A DNA stretch of 34,730 bases from an uncultured Eubacteriales bacterium (GCA_949031345.1 CARNVA010000003.1:14487-49216); one strand, 5' to 3'. Positions 7,753-15,628 are shown, numbered from the stretch's first letter. Program-made: numbers and translations. Notes: generated by a model not told the origin, from the sequence alone.

Positions 7753-8310
7753 TTATGCATTTTGATTTTTGCTGAACATAGGCTTGCCAAAATACAAAGT
7801 TCGCAACTTATCCAACCCTAAATCAGTTTCTTTAAAATTAAAGCCATAAGAGTTTAATTCATTAAACAACGCTTTTCTTTGTTCGTCAAGTGGCAATTCA
7901 TAGTAATGGCCGTTATCATAATAAAGCAAAAGTCCAAGGTCTTTAATGTCTTGCAATTGAATGTAACCTGTCATTCCTTCTTTATGATATTGAAAATCAA
8001 ATTTAATCGTATCAAAAACCTTTCTGTATCCTTGTGCAAGAAGATCCTTTTCTTTTCGCACAATTTCATTTATATCATCTTTAGGTCGCTTATTTATACC
8101 AATAACGCCTTCAAGGTGCCGAAGTCTTACGCATTCATTTTTAATTTGACTATCTGTCAAAGCCTCATCAAAATTCTCGGCTTTTGTATAATATAAATCA
8201 TGTGTAACGCAGGCAAATTGCATGTCTAATCCATGCCTCATAAGCATATCATGATAATAAATAAGACTTTTGTCAAGTGGCATGCCTACTTCAACAACCA
8301 ATTTAGCCAT
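7753..8310 (-). CDS. Uncharacterised protein, possibly CYTH-like
   Basis: A 185-residue soluble protein, not firmly recognised. The N-terminal strand AKLVVEVGMPL is followed by QFACVTHDLYYTK and NECVRLRH, then a charged middle part and a YYELPLDEQRKALFNEL segment. The order 'E-V strand, D-x-YY, R-x-R' resembles CYTH-domain (triphosphate tunnel) proteins such as class IV adenylate cyclase or inorganic triphosphatase, but the usual ExExK start is not present. AAGGAG precedes the ATG, and a perfect TATAAT lies about 25 bases upstream. It is the first gene of a likely purA transcript. Function unknown; the CYTH assignment is a weak inference. Confidence 0.55.
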   Translation of the reverse strand: MAKLVVEVGMPLDKSLIYYHDMLMRHGLDMQFACVTHDLYYTKAENFDEALTDSQIKNECVRLRHLEGVIGINKRPKDDINEIVRKEKDLLAQGYRKVFDTIKFDFQYHKEGMTGYIQLQDIKDLGLLLYYDNGHYYELPLDEQRKALFNELNSYGFNFKETDLGLDKLRTLYFGKPMFSKNQNA

Positions 8311-8334
8311 ATTTTCTCCTTTTTATAAAAAGAC

Positions 8335-8362
8335 ATTATACTCAGGTATTTTGAGCTGTTCA
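8335..8362 (-). promoter_or_regulatory. Candidate promoter of the CYTH-like/purA transcript
   Basis: Minus-strand TATAAT (8340-8335) lies 25 bases before the ATG at 8310; a weak -35 (TGAACA, 8362-8357) sits 16 bases upstream. Between this and the tRNA (8363-8451) is a locally GC-richer stretch with short inverted repeats (AGCG/CGCT; GCAAG/CTTGC) but no recognised element. Confidence 0.5.
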
Positions 8363-8451
8363 GTGAGCGCATGCGAACGCTGATATACTCCAATGCAAGT
8401 AAATCTTGCCTGCACTTTTAGACGCACAAATAAATTAAAAATAAAATTTTC

Positions 8452-8527
8452 TGGAGCTGATGATGGGACTCGGACCCACGACCTACGCATTACGAATGCA
8501 TTGCTCTACCAACTGAGCCACATCAGC
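8452..8527 (-). tRNA. tRNA-Thr (anticodon CGT)
   Basis: Complete 76-nt cloverleaf on the minus strand. The acceptor stem GCTGATG/CATCAGC is perfect, the D-arm is GCTC-AGTTGGTA-GAGC, the anticodon stem is ATGCA/TGCGT with loop TTCGTAA (anticodon CGT, reading ACG), the variable loop is AGGTC and the T-stem is GTGGG/CCCAT. The CCA end is encoded. The T-loop reads TCCGAGT, so position 55 is C instead of the near-universal U. A TATAAT on the minus strand (8664-8659) with a poor -35 may be its promoter, about 125 nt upstream; otherwise it could be read through from the S1 gene. Confidence 0.95.
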
Positions 8528-8533
8528 ATTTGT

Positions 8534-8562
8534 CTCATAAACTTCTTCTTTAAGTTTATGAG
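8534..8562. repeat. Perfect 11-bp inverted repeat just upstream of the tRNA
   Basis: CTCATAAACTT and AAGTTTATGAG flank a 7-base loop, ending 6 bases before the tRNA 5' end. On the plus strand it is followed by TTTAATTTTAA; on the minus strand by no T run. It could be a processing signal for the tRNA precursor or a weak terminator. The rest of 8563-8686 holds only the possible -10 at 8659-8664. Confidence 0.6.
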
Positions 8563-8686
8563 TTTAATTTTAAAATTCTAAAAATATTTTTTAAAGTTTC
8601 ATTTAAAGATCTTTAGTTTAATTTTTAATATTTTTTGCATACTAGCAGCACTGATTGTATTATATCTGACATACATACTACAACAT

Positions 8687-9727
8687 CTAGTGAACAAGTT
8701 TAAATGATACTCTCTCAATTTCAAAATCTATATCAAGAATTTCCACCTTAATTTTCTCGTCAAGTTTTACAATTTCATAGATTTGTTTATTGTTTGCTTC
8801 TGTTGCATTTTTAATATGAAGAAGGCCTGTTGCCCCATTTTCAAGTTTTATAATAGCACCGAAATTTAAAATTTTGATTACTTGCCCTTCATAAACCTGC
8901 CCTATTTCAAGCTCTTTTATAGCCTTTACTCTTGGGCTTTCTTGCAAAGCTTTTAAACTTAAAGCTACTTTTTTATTTTCTCTGTCAACTTCAATTACTT
9001 TAAAAGAATATTCCTCTCCTTCTTTTATCACATCACTTGGTTGAGAAATGCGCTCATAACTTAAGTTTGAAATATGAACAAAACAATCAATTCCTCCAAC
9101 TTCCACAAAAGCGCCATAATTTAAAATCTTTTTTACCTTGCCATTTACTATTTTATTTATGAATATTGAACGCCAAAAAAGTTCTTCATTATTTTCTCTT
9201 ATTTGGTCTTCAAGCATTTTGATACTGGCAATTATCTTCTTTTCATTTCTATCGATTTCTGTGACAATTCCCTCATATTGACGACCAATTGAGCGTCTTG
9301 GGTCTCTTACTTTAGAAGACATTTCACTTACAGGAACAACGATTTTATATTCCCCCATTTTAGAAATTAAATTGTCTCCTTTAAATTCTGTCACAACAAA
9401 GGTAGCTTTACTTCCAAGCTTGAGCTTATTTGCATTTTGAGTTGCAATTATTTGATTATCAGCCTGACTTTTTGACACTTCCAAAAGACCATCTTCATTT
9501 TTTGAATTTAAAATAATAACCTTAAATCTATCACCAATTTTCAGATTTTCATAGTCTTCAACTTCACTGCTTGGAAGGTATGCATCATTTTTTCCACCGA
9601 TATTAAAAATGCAGCCATCTTCTCTTTTAATCACCACCACCCCATCAAACATTTGTCCTCGAGTGTAAGTAGTAAAAGTTTTGTCAATTGCCTCTAAACT
9701 AAATTTATCTTCCATTTTTTCGTCCAT
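8687..9727 (-). CDS. rpsA: S1-domain RNA-binding protein, ribosomal protein S1 type
   Basis: A 346-residue protein made of about four S1 (OB-fold) repeats. The last two are canonical: NGKVKKILNYGAFVEVGGIDCFVHISNLS (about 192-220) and EGQVIKILNFGAIIKLENGATGLLHIKN (about 278-305). The first two (starting near GVVVIKREDGCIFNIGG and KATFVVTEFKGDNLISKM) are more divergent, as in the Bacillota S1 homologues. It binds mRNA at the ribosome or during translation initiation. The gene follows plsC closely (27 bases), the plsC-rpsA order found in clostridia, although the usual neighbours cmk and ispH are missing. AGAGGT precedes the ATG; Met5 is an alternative start. Confidence 0.85.
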   Translation of the reverse strand: MDEKMEDKFSLEAIDKTFTTYTRGQMFDGVVVIKREDGCIFNIGGKNDAYLPSSEVEDYENLKIGDRFKVIILNSKNEDGLLEVSKSQADNQIIATQNANKLKLGSKATFVVTEFKGDNLISKMGEYKIVVPVSEMSSKVRDPRRSIGRQYEGIVTEIDRNEKKIIASIKMLEDQIRENNEELFWRSIFINKIVNGKVKKILNYGAFVEVGGIDCFVHISNLSYERISQPSDVIKEGEEYSFKVIEVDRENKKVALSLKALQESPRVKAIKELEIGQVYEGQVIKILNFGAIIKLENGATGLLHIKNATEANNKQIYEIVKLDEKIKVEILDIDFEIERVSFKLVH

Positions 9728-9754
9728 AAATACCTCTTGTAAAAGTCTAGCAAA

Positions 9755-10363
9755 TTATCGATTTTTTGTCAAAGAATTTAAAGATAATTCGCGCAACTCA
9801 TTCATTTTTTCTGCCACTTTTTCGCTAGCAACAGCAAGTTCTTCGCTTGACATTTTCTTTCCATAAAACTCATCCAGCTCGAATGGTTTTCCAATATAAA
9901 TTCTCGTTTTTCTCCAAAACTTTGGTTTCTTTTGAATAAACATTGGAACAATTGGCACTTTTGCCTTAGTTGCAAACATGGCAACTCCATGTTTTACTTC
10001 TCCAAGCTCCATTCCTTCATTATTATTTCTTGTTCCTTCTGGGAAAATAACCAATTTTTTTCCATCTTTAAGCACCTTAAGGCAAGTCTTAATTGCATTT
10101 ACATCGCTTTTTTCGCGATCAATTTTGATACAACCAAGCCCCTTATAGAAAGAAGAAGATGCTTTATTTGAGAAAAGCTCTTTTTTCGCAAGGTAATACT
10201 TTTTCTCCCAAGTATGAAGTGCAAGCAAAATCGCATCAAGATTTGAGGTGTGGTTACTTGCAATTATACAGCTTCCCTTTGGAATATTTTCTTTTCCTAT
10301 AATCTTTGCAGGATAACTCATTCTTATTGGCATACATAACAACATTTGATAAAAATGAAACAT
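9755..10363 (-). CDS. plsC: 1-acyl-sn-glycerol-3-phosphate acyltransferase PlsC
   Basis: Transfers an acyl group to lysophosphatidic acid to make phosphatidic acid at the membrane. The 202-residue protein has the acyltransferase motifs: NHTSNLD (the H-x4-D catalytic pair, about residues 37-42), CIKIDR (motif II), FPEGTRN (motif III, substrate phosphate) and VPIVPMFI (motif IV). AAGGAG precedes the ATG. There is only a short hydrophobic N-terminus (FHFYQMLLCM), as in the compact clostridial forms. It has its own candidate promoter and is followed by the S1-domain gene. Confidence 0.93.
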   Translation of the reverse strand: MFHFYQMLLCMPIRMSYPAKIIGKENIPKGSCIIASNHTSNLDAILLALHTWEKKYYLAKKELFSNKASSSFYKGLGCIKIDREKSDVNAIKTCLKVLKDGKKLVIFPEGTRNNNEGMELGEVKHGVAMFATKAKVPIVPMFIQKKPKFWRKTRIYIGKPFELDEFYGKKMSSEELAVASEKVAEKMNELRELSLNSLTKNR

Positions 10364-10396
10364 TTTAATTATCTCCTTTTATAGAATTTATTTTTT

Positions 10397-10426
10397 ATAT
10401 TAAATTAAATATTTTTGTTTTGTCAA
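10397..10426 (-). promoter_or_regulatory. Candidate promoter of plsC and the S1 gene
   Basis: Minus-strand TTGACA (10426-10421) overlaps the stop codon region of the upstream flavoprotein gene; TAATAT (10402-10397) follows after 18 bases. The -10 matches only four of six, so strength is uncertain. Confidence 0.5.
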
Positions 10427-11625
10427 ATTAAATTCGCAGCTGCAGCATAGGCTGTTGAAAAAGCGGTTTGCAAATTAAACCCTCCCGTCAAGCAATCTAT
10501 ATCAAGCACCTCGCCAATGAAATATAAACCTTTAACCAGTTTGCTTTCCATAGTTTTTGGATTTATTTCTTTTAAATCAACACCACCTGCAGTGATAATA
10601 CCCGCCTCAATTGGATATAAACCATCAAAGTTTAACGGAAAAGCTTTCAACAGGCTTATTATTTTCATTCGCTGCTCTTTAGAAACGGAATTTACCTTTG
10701 TTTCACCGTTTATCACAGCCTTGTTCAAAAAGATTTCGACCAAACTTCTTGGAAGCAAACCTTTAATAATATATGTTAGGTTTTTATTTAAATTTTCTGA
10801 AAATTCTCTCAGCAATCTATTTTCAAGCTGCTCTGAATTAAGCGCAGGTTTAAAGTCCAATTCAAGTTTAACTTCTCTTTCTTGAAATATATAACTTGAA
10901 AGCGAGAGTGCTATTGGACCAGAAATTCCGTCATGGGTAAATAGCATTTCACCAAACAAGTTTTTTTTGCCGCCGCTGTAATTTGCAGTTAATTTTACAT
11001 TTTTAAGTGAAAGACCAGCAAGCTCGCAGCAAAATTTGTCTTTTAATTTAATTGGCACCAGAGCGCCTCTTGGTTTTACCACATTATGACCAAGCATTTT
11101 TGCGAATTTATAGCCATCACCCTTGCTTCCTGTGGAAGAATAACTCATTCCTCCTGTTGCAATAATCACCCTGTCAAATTGATATTTGCTATCGTTCGTC
11201 AGCACAATAAAAAATGTTTCCTTCTTTTCTATTGCCTTAACCATTTCATTTAATTTGATTTCGCAATCTCCGCAATGAAGTGTAAGAGCCTTTATAATAT
11301 CACTTGCTTTATCACTTAGCGGAAAGACACGATTTCCCCGTTCTACTTTAAGCTTAACGCCTAAACTCTCAAAAAAATTTTGAGTGTCAGAAGGTGAAAA
11401 CTGATTGATAGCAGACATCATAAATTTGCGACCATTTACCACATTTTCAAGAAATACCTCTTTTTCACAAGCATTTGTCACATTACATCTGCCCTTGCCA
11501 GTAATATAAAGCTTTTTACCGCATTTTTCATTTCCATCAAAAATAGTGACAGCATGCCCCTGTTTTGACAAAAAGCCGCCAGCCATTAAACCAGCAGCTC
11601 CGCCACCTATAATTGCAATTTTCAT
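10423..11625 (-). CDS. BaiN/HI0933-family NAD(P)/FAD-dependent oxidoreductase
   Basis: A 400-residue flavoprotein of the HI0933 family (annotated as YhiN, BaiN or 'aminoacetone oxidase family'). The N-terminus MKIAIIGGGAAGLMAG is a Rossmann FAD-binding loop with Gly-x-Gly-x-x-Gly. The family-specific KKLYITGKGRCNVTN follows at about 38-52, then VIIATGG, and the C-terminus GLYFIGEVLDIDCLTGGFNLQTAFSTA is the second FAD contact. The cellular role is not established for most members. The start overlaps the RluB-type stop by four bases. It sits in the conserved clostridial string with rluB, ytfJ and plsC, which suggests a housekeeping role. Confidence 0.93.
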   Translation of the reverse strand: MKIAIIGGGAAGLMAGGFLSKQGHAVTIFDGNEKCGKKLYITGKGRCNVTNACEKEVFLENVVNGRKFMMSAINQFSPSDTQNFFESLGVKLKVERGNRVFPLSDKASDIIKALTLHCGDCEIKLNEMVKAIEKKETFFIVLTNDSKYQFDRVIIATGGMSYSSTGSKGDGYKFAKMLGHNVVKPRGALVPIKLKDKFCCELAGLSLKNVKLTANYSGGKKNLFGEMLFTHDGISGPIALSLSSYIFQEREVKLELDFKPALNSEQLENRLLREFSENLNKNLTYIIKGLLPRSLVEIFLNKAVINGETKVNSVSKEQRMKIISLLKAFPLNFDGLYPIEAGIITAGGVDLKEINPKTMESKLVKGLYFIGEVLDIDCLTGGFNLQTAFSTAYAAAANLI

Positions 11626-12329
11626 TTTGACCTCACAAGCAAGTTTAACTCAGCCTCCGTCAAATCTCTAAATTCGCCGCGTTTTAATCCACCGAGTTTA
11701 ACTCCACCTATTCTCACTCTCTTCAAAAGTTTTATCTGATGACCAATTGCCTCAAACATGCGTCTTATCTGTCTGTTTTGACCTTCATCAATAATTACAG
11801 ACAATTTTGTAAAGCCATTTTCATAAGAAAGCCATTCCACCCTTGCCGCAGGCATACGCTCGCCTTCAACAACCACGCCTTTTCGCATAACAGCCAGCTC
11901 GCTTTCTTTGATTTCGCCTTCTACAGTCACTTTATATTCTTTTTCTGTGCCATACTTAGGATGAGCAACCTTATTTGCAAAGTCGCCATCATTGGTAAGA
12001 ATTATAAGCCCTTCTGTATCATAATCAAGTCTGCCAATTGAAAATAGCCTTTCCTCGCAATTTATTAAATCATAAATTGTCTTTCTGCCCTTTTCATCTT
12101 TTGCGCTGCAAGCATAACCTTTTGGCTTATTCAGTTTTATATATACAAAAGAGGAAGGCAATTTTACTGCCTTTCCCTCTACTGTAACTTTATCTTTTTT
12201 CTCATCTATTTTAAGCCCCAATGAATCTACTTTTACGCCATTTACCTCAACTTTTCCTTCACTAATAAGCTCATCACATTTTCTTCTTGAAGCCACGCCA
12301 CAGCCAGCTAAAAATTTATTTAATCTCAT
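11622..12329 (-). CDS. rluB: 23S rRNA pseudouridine synthase, RluB/RsuA type
   Basis: Isomerises a uridine in 23S rRNA to pseudouridine. The 235-residue protein has an N-terminal S4 RNA-binding domain (RLNKFLAGCGVASRRKCDELI...VNG, residues 2-31) and the catalytic domain with GRLDYDTEGL; Asp102 is the catalytic nucleophile. It then has EKEYKV and the QNRQIRRMFEAIGH motif near the C-terminus. The exact target (RluB or RsuA) cannot be fixed by eye. It starts one base after the carboxypeptidase stop and overlaps the following flavoprotein gene, so it is part of a polycistronic message. A D,D-carboxypeptidase next to this synthase is also known in Bacillus. Confidence 0.92.
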   Translation of the reverse strand: MRLNKFLAGCGVASRRKCDELISEGKVEVNGVKVDSLGLKIDEKKDKVTVEGKAVKLPSSFVYIKLNKPKGYACSAKDEKGRKTIYDLINCEERLFSIGRLDYDTEGLIILTNDGDFANKVAHPKYGTEKEYKVTVEGEIKESELAVMRKGVVVEGERMPAARVEWLSYENGFTKLSVIIDEGQNRQIRRMFEAIGHQIKLLKRVRIGGVKLGGLKRGEFRDLTEAELNLLVRSK

Positions 12330-12330
12330 T

Positions 12331-13488
12331 TTACCATTGTTCTATCATTTCTTTTACTTTTGCCCAGACAGAACTTCTCCTTACACTTTCCATTGTAAAC
12401 ACTTTCTCAGAAAAATGCAAGTCATTATCGATAAAAATTTTAATCTCGCCCACTTCTTCATTTTTATTAACAGGCGCATCCAATTCATTTTTTATTTCAT
12501 ACTCATATCGTATCTTTGACATTTCATTTGCTTTAAGCGGGTAAAGACACTTTCCAAGCGTTGATACTCTTACATTTTCACGCTTGCCTTCGATGACTCT
12601 AATAAGATTGTTATATGCATAACCTGCAGTCAAATCAATAAGTTTATAATCATTAAAAGCCTTCTCGAGAAGTTGAGCACTTTCTTCAAACATTGGACCG
12701 CAATTTAGAACAACACATACTACGGTCATTCCATCACGCTCACAACTTGATACAAGACAGCGGCCTGCGTCATTTGTGAAACCTGTTTTAACGCCACAGC
12801 AGCCTTCCAAGCTATTTAAAAGTTTATTCTTATTTTTAAGATATCTTATCTTGCCATCAGTATTTGTCAGTTTAATGTTTTTGGTTGAAACGATTTCTCT
12901 GAATGTTTTATTCCCCATTGCATAGCTTGTGATAAGAGCAAGGTCATAGGCTGAAGTAAAATGAGTTTTGCTGTCAAGACCATGTGTATTATCAAAATGG
13001 CTGTTGTTTGCACCTATCTTTCGTGCTGTTTTATTCATAAGCTCAACAAACTTTTGGCAGCTGCCTGCTACATGCTCACCAATGGCTACTGATGCGTCAT
13101 TACCAGAGACAAGCATAAGTCCATAAAGCAAATCGCGTGTTGACATAACTTCTCCCTTTCGAAGATATATGCTTGTTCCGCTTATTCCCACCGATTTAGG
13201 CGATATCTCAAATGTTTTATCGAGGTCGCTGCAGTTTTCAATTGCAGTAATGGCAGTCATAATTTTGGTCGTGCTTGCCATAGGCATAGTGCTTTTTTCA
13301 TTGCTGCTGTAAAGCACTCTCTTTGAGCCAGCCTCCATTACACACATAGCCTTTGCTGATGTCGGTGCATATTCTGCCTTAACTGCACCTGCGTTTGCAG
13401 CAGAAGAGACGCCTAAAAATAAGAGAATGCTTGCAAGTAATATTACAGCGGCAACAAACAGCGATTTTTGAAAAATTTTAAATTTCAT
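12331..13488 (-). CDS. D-alanyl-D-alanine carboxypeptidase (low-molecular-weight PBP)
   Basis: A penicillin-binding carboxypeptidase that trims the terminal D-Ala from peptidoglycan stem peptides outside the membrane. The start at 13488 is chosen: GAGGG lies about 10 bases upstream and it places a signal peptide at once (MKFKIFQK, a hydrophobic stretch of about 20 residues, then SSAANA). In this numbering the active-site motifs are SxxK at 72-75 (MASTTK), SGN at 128-130 and KTG at 234-236; FDNTHGLDSKTHFTSAYDLA is also diagnostic. Length is 385 residues, usual for DacA/DacB/DacF. The start overlaps the end of ytfJ by 11 bases. In this context it is probably the sporulation-linked member (dacB/dacF type), but housekeeping use cannot be excluded. 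Confidence 0.93.
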   Translation of the reverse strand: MKFKIFQKSLFVAAVILLASILLFLGVSSAANAGAVKAEYAPTSAKAMCVMEAGSKRVLYSSNEKSTMPMASTTKIMTAITAIENCSDLDKTFEISPKSVGISGTSIYLRKGEVMSTRDLLYGLMLVSGNDASVAIGEHVAGSCQKFVELMNKTARKIGANNSHFDNTHGLDSKTHFTSAYDLALITSYAMGNKTFREIVSTKNIKLTNTDGKIRYLKNKNKLLNSLEGCCGVKTGFTNDAGRCLVSSCERDGMTVVCVVLNCGPMFEESAQLLEKAFNDYKLIDLTAGYAYNNLIRVIEGKRENVRVSTLGKCLYPLKANEMSKIRYEYEIKNELDAPVNKNEEVGEIKIFIDNDLHFSEKVFTMESVRRSSVWAKVKEMIEQW

Positions 13489-13930
13489 CACTCTGTCCCT
13501 CTTTATATTCAGATTGCTCATAATATCCTTCTTGCGCTTTTGCTTGATTTGCAGCATTTTCATCTATCTTTGAAATAAGATTGTTAAACAAATTCAATAT
13601 TGTTTGATAAAGAGATTTGTTTTCAACATTTACAAACTTCACATCGCCTTCTGTGACAATCAAAAAGCCAACAGGAGAAAGGCTCATTCCACCGCTTGAG
13701 CCGCCAGCCATTGGAAAATGATTTGCCACCCGCCTTGAAGAAAGGTCTGCGTATTCACCACCTCCAACTACATATCCGACAGAGACCCTTGAAATAGGAA
13801 TAATGGTTGTGCCATCACTAGTTTCAACCTTTTCACCTATTACAGTGCTTGAGTCAACAATTGTTTTAATTTTATCCATTGCAGAATCTATAAGATTTTG
13901 AATATTATCACTGCTTGAGTAGTATTTCAT
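13478..13930 (-). CDS. ytfJ: GerW family sporulation protein YtfJ
   Basis: A 150-residue member of the YtfJ/GerW family, spore-associated in Bacillus and also present in clostridia. Characteristic segments are NIQNLIDSAMDKIKTIVDSSTVIGEKVETSDGTTIIPISRVSVGYVVGGGEY and the glycine-rich GGSSGGMSLSPVGFLIV. The C-terminal tail after about residue 115 is polar and variable. It overlaps the DUF2953 stop by four bases (ATGA) and the carboxypeptidase start by 11. The DUF2953-ytfJ pairing is conserved in clostridial genomes and supports both calls. The biochemical activity is unknown. Confidence 0.93.
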   Translation of the reverse strand: MKYYSSSDNIQNLIDSAMDKIKTIVDSSTVIGEKVETSDGTTIIPISRVSVGYVVGGGEYADLSSRRVANHFPMAGGSSGGMSLSPVGFLIVTEGDVKFVNVENKSLYQTILNLFNNLISKIDENAANQAKAQEGYYEQSEYKEGQSDEI

Positions 13931-14502
13931 TTTTCACCTCCATTTTTAGTTTCTTCTGTATTTGTTAATTTCCTTATTAGAATAACCGAACGCAACAAAG
14001 AATATACAACATCAAACAAAGAAATTGTCATAAGAAGCCTTGTTGCAAACTGGCAAACATGACCATTATAAGAAATTGTGTCATAAACTCCCATTGAAGC
14101 TGTCGGTTTTGTGTTTTTAAGAGAGGTCATAAAAGTCAATAGTGCAACATTTATAAATCCACCAAGCATTGCACTTTTATAGGCATCTCCTACGCCTAAA
14201 TTGTAAAAAACAAAAAACTCTTTAAGTCTTGTTTTATCTTTTATTTCAAGAGCAAACACTTTTAAAAACATAAAGTCTCTGCCCTTTATATCAAATTCAT
14301 GACTTTCAAGCGAGTTGTCTTTCTTGGCAAGCAGTTTTTTATTTTCAATCCAAAATTGCTGATAATCTACCTTTATTCCAAACACGAAAAAACCATATGC
14401 ACCAGACATTTCAAACACATTAAAAGAAGCCCTTCCTTCAAGTCTTATAGGAAAAAACAATATCAGTATTATAAAAAATGGTATTAAAAGATAATAATTC
14501 AT
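13927..14502 (-). CDS. DUF2953-type membrane protein
   Basis: A 191-residue protein with an N-terminal membrane segment (YYLLIPFFIILILFFPI), then a mixed domain with the GAYGFFVFGIKV strand pair. Its length, N-terminal anchor and place directly before ytfJ match the DUF2953 proteins found next to ytfJ in spore-forming Bacillota. A second hydrophobic stretch lies at about 105-120 (MLGGFINVALLTFM). It has ATGA overlaps with both gpr and ytfJ, so it is translated as part of that operon. No catalytic motif is visible. The family assignment is from context and hydropathy, so moderate. Confidence 0.75.
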   Translation of the reverse strand: MNYYLLIPFFIILILFFPIRLEGRASFNVFEMSGAYGFFVFGIKVDYQQFWIENKKLLAKKDNSLESHEFDIKGRDFMFLKVFALEIKDKTRLKEFFVFYNLGVGDAYKSAMLGGFINVALLTFMTSLKNTKPTASMGVYDTISYNGHVCQFATRLLMTISLFDVVYSLLRSVILIRKLTNTEETKNGGEK

Positions 14503-15260
14503 TTAAGCACCTCTTGCAAAGCATATGAGATTACAAGCCCTGCTTGCGTTACATTTTCTTTGATATCTTTTGGTGACAATATAATTTCATTTTTATTGTC
14601 TTCATTTAATGCGCTTGAATAAATCATAAAAGGCACACCTATTGATATGCACTCAGCCCCAACACTTTCTTTACAAATTCGACTTCCAAAACGATTTACA
14701 CCACTTCCTGGCGTCATTCCGCTTGTTGTAATTTGAAAGGATGTTCCAAGCCTGGAAAGATTGGATGTCGTCAGCGAGTCTATCAATATAATCAAGTCAA
14801 TCTCAAGCTCTCGTGCAAACATTTTAACCATACTTTGAGTGTCTATTCCTGTCGAAAAGAAAATATTTGGACAAAATTTAAATATATTATTTTCTTTTTT
14901 CAGCGGTCTTATCTCAACATTATCAAAGACCTCTTTGCCAAGCCTATCTGCTTCTATATCGGGGTTTCCTAGTCCCACAATAAGCACTTTGCTGTCTCTT
15001 TTGAGTTTAAAATTCTTAAATAACTCCTTCAATTTCTTAGCAATCAACGAAGAAAGAAAGGTTATATTTTCAATTCCCAGCTCATAAACAAACGGACTAT
15101 TAAAGATATAATATTCGCCTTTTGCAAGCCCGATTTTGTCACTCTCATCATCTGTTTTAACTGCCAAAGAAGCATAGGTAATTCCATACCTATCAAGGTT
15201 TTTCACCTTATATCCAAAACTTTTTAAATCACTTCCACATTCATCAATTAAATCAAACAT
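14499..15260 (-). CDS. gpr: Germination protease GPR (short form)
   Basis: GPR cleaves small acid-soluble spore proteins at germination. Key matches to the family: VLIVGLGNPDIEADRLG with Asp105 in the place of the first catalytic Asp, FFSTGIDTQSM, LIILIDSL with Asp161 in the place of the second, and ITTSGMTPGSGVNRFG. Its place beside rpsT, divergently here, is a classical Bacillota arrangement. At 253 residues it is shorter than the usual 320-370, mainly in the N-terminal half, but both catalytic Asp residues are kept, so it is probably functional. No clear Shine-Dalgarno sequence precedes the ATG. A GTATA sequence upstream could be part of a forespore sigma promoter, but no matching -10 was found. 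Confidence 0.92.
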   Translation of the reverse strand: MFDLIDECGSDLKSFGYKVKNLDRYGITYASLAVKTDDESDKIGLAKGEYYIFNSPFVYELGIENITFLSSLIAKKLKELFKNFKLKRDSKVLIVGLGNPDIEADRLGKEVFDNVEIRPLKKENNIFKFCPNIFFSTGIDTQSMVKMFARELEIDLIILIDSLTTSNLSRLGTSFQITTSGMTPGSGVNRFGSRICKESVGAECISIGVPFMIYSSALNEDNKNEIILSPKDIKENVTQAGLVISYALQEVLK

Positions 15261-15302
15261 AGAATTATTTTGTTAAATTTTAAAAAAAATATTTATTTTA
15301 CT

Positions 15303-15330
15303 TGATTTATACTTTTTTATATGCTATACT
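15303..15330 (+). promoter_or_regulatory. Promoter of rpsT
   Basis: TTGATT (15303-15308), 16 bases, then TATACT (15325-15330) with an extended TG dinucleotide one base before it. The predicted start near 15337 gives a short leader with AAAGGAG before the ATG at 15362. Confidence 0.75.
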
Positions 15331-15361
15331 TTGATGTAGTAAAATATAAAGGAGTGAAAGT

Positions 15362-15628
15362 ATGCCTAATATTAAATCAGCTGAAAAAAGAGTTAAGATA
15401 ATCGAGAAAAAAACTGCAGAAAACAGAGCTGTTAAATCAAGAATTTCTACTTTTGCTAAGAAGTTTAAACTTGCTGTTGCAAACAAAGAAGTTGAAAATG
15501 CTGAAAAACTTTTATGCGAAGTTGTGTCTTTACTTGACAAAGCTGCTGCAGACAATGTTATTCACAAAAACAGTGCAGACAGAAAGAAAGCTCATTATTC
15601 AAAAATGCTTGATACATTAAAAAAATAA
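15362..15628 (+). CDS. rpsT: 30S ribosomal protein S20
   Basis: An 88-residue, Lys-rich protein of the small subunit that binds 16S rRNA. The sequence starts MPNIKSAEKRVKIIEKKTAENR, a close match to the S20 N-terminus (IKSAxKRVxxxxKxxxxN), and continues as long helices typical of the family. AAAGGAG lies 8 bases upstream of the ATG. It has its own promoter and terminator and is divergent from gpr. Length is normal. Confidence 0.98.
   Translation: MPNIKSAEKRVKIIEKKTAENRAVKSRISTFAKKFKLAVANKEVENAEKLLCEVVSLLDKAAADNVIHKNSADRKKAHYSKMLDTLKK

Noticed and set aside
8393..8581. Plus-strand frame with the product segment GADDGTRTHDLRITNALLYQ
   Set aside because: This is the antisense of tRNA-Thr; the same false protein occurs in many annotations.
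8452..8686. Integration site of a mobile element at the tRNA
   Set aside because: No integrase gene and no duplicated tRNA 3' end are visible in the window.
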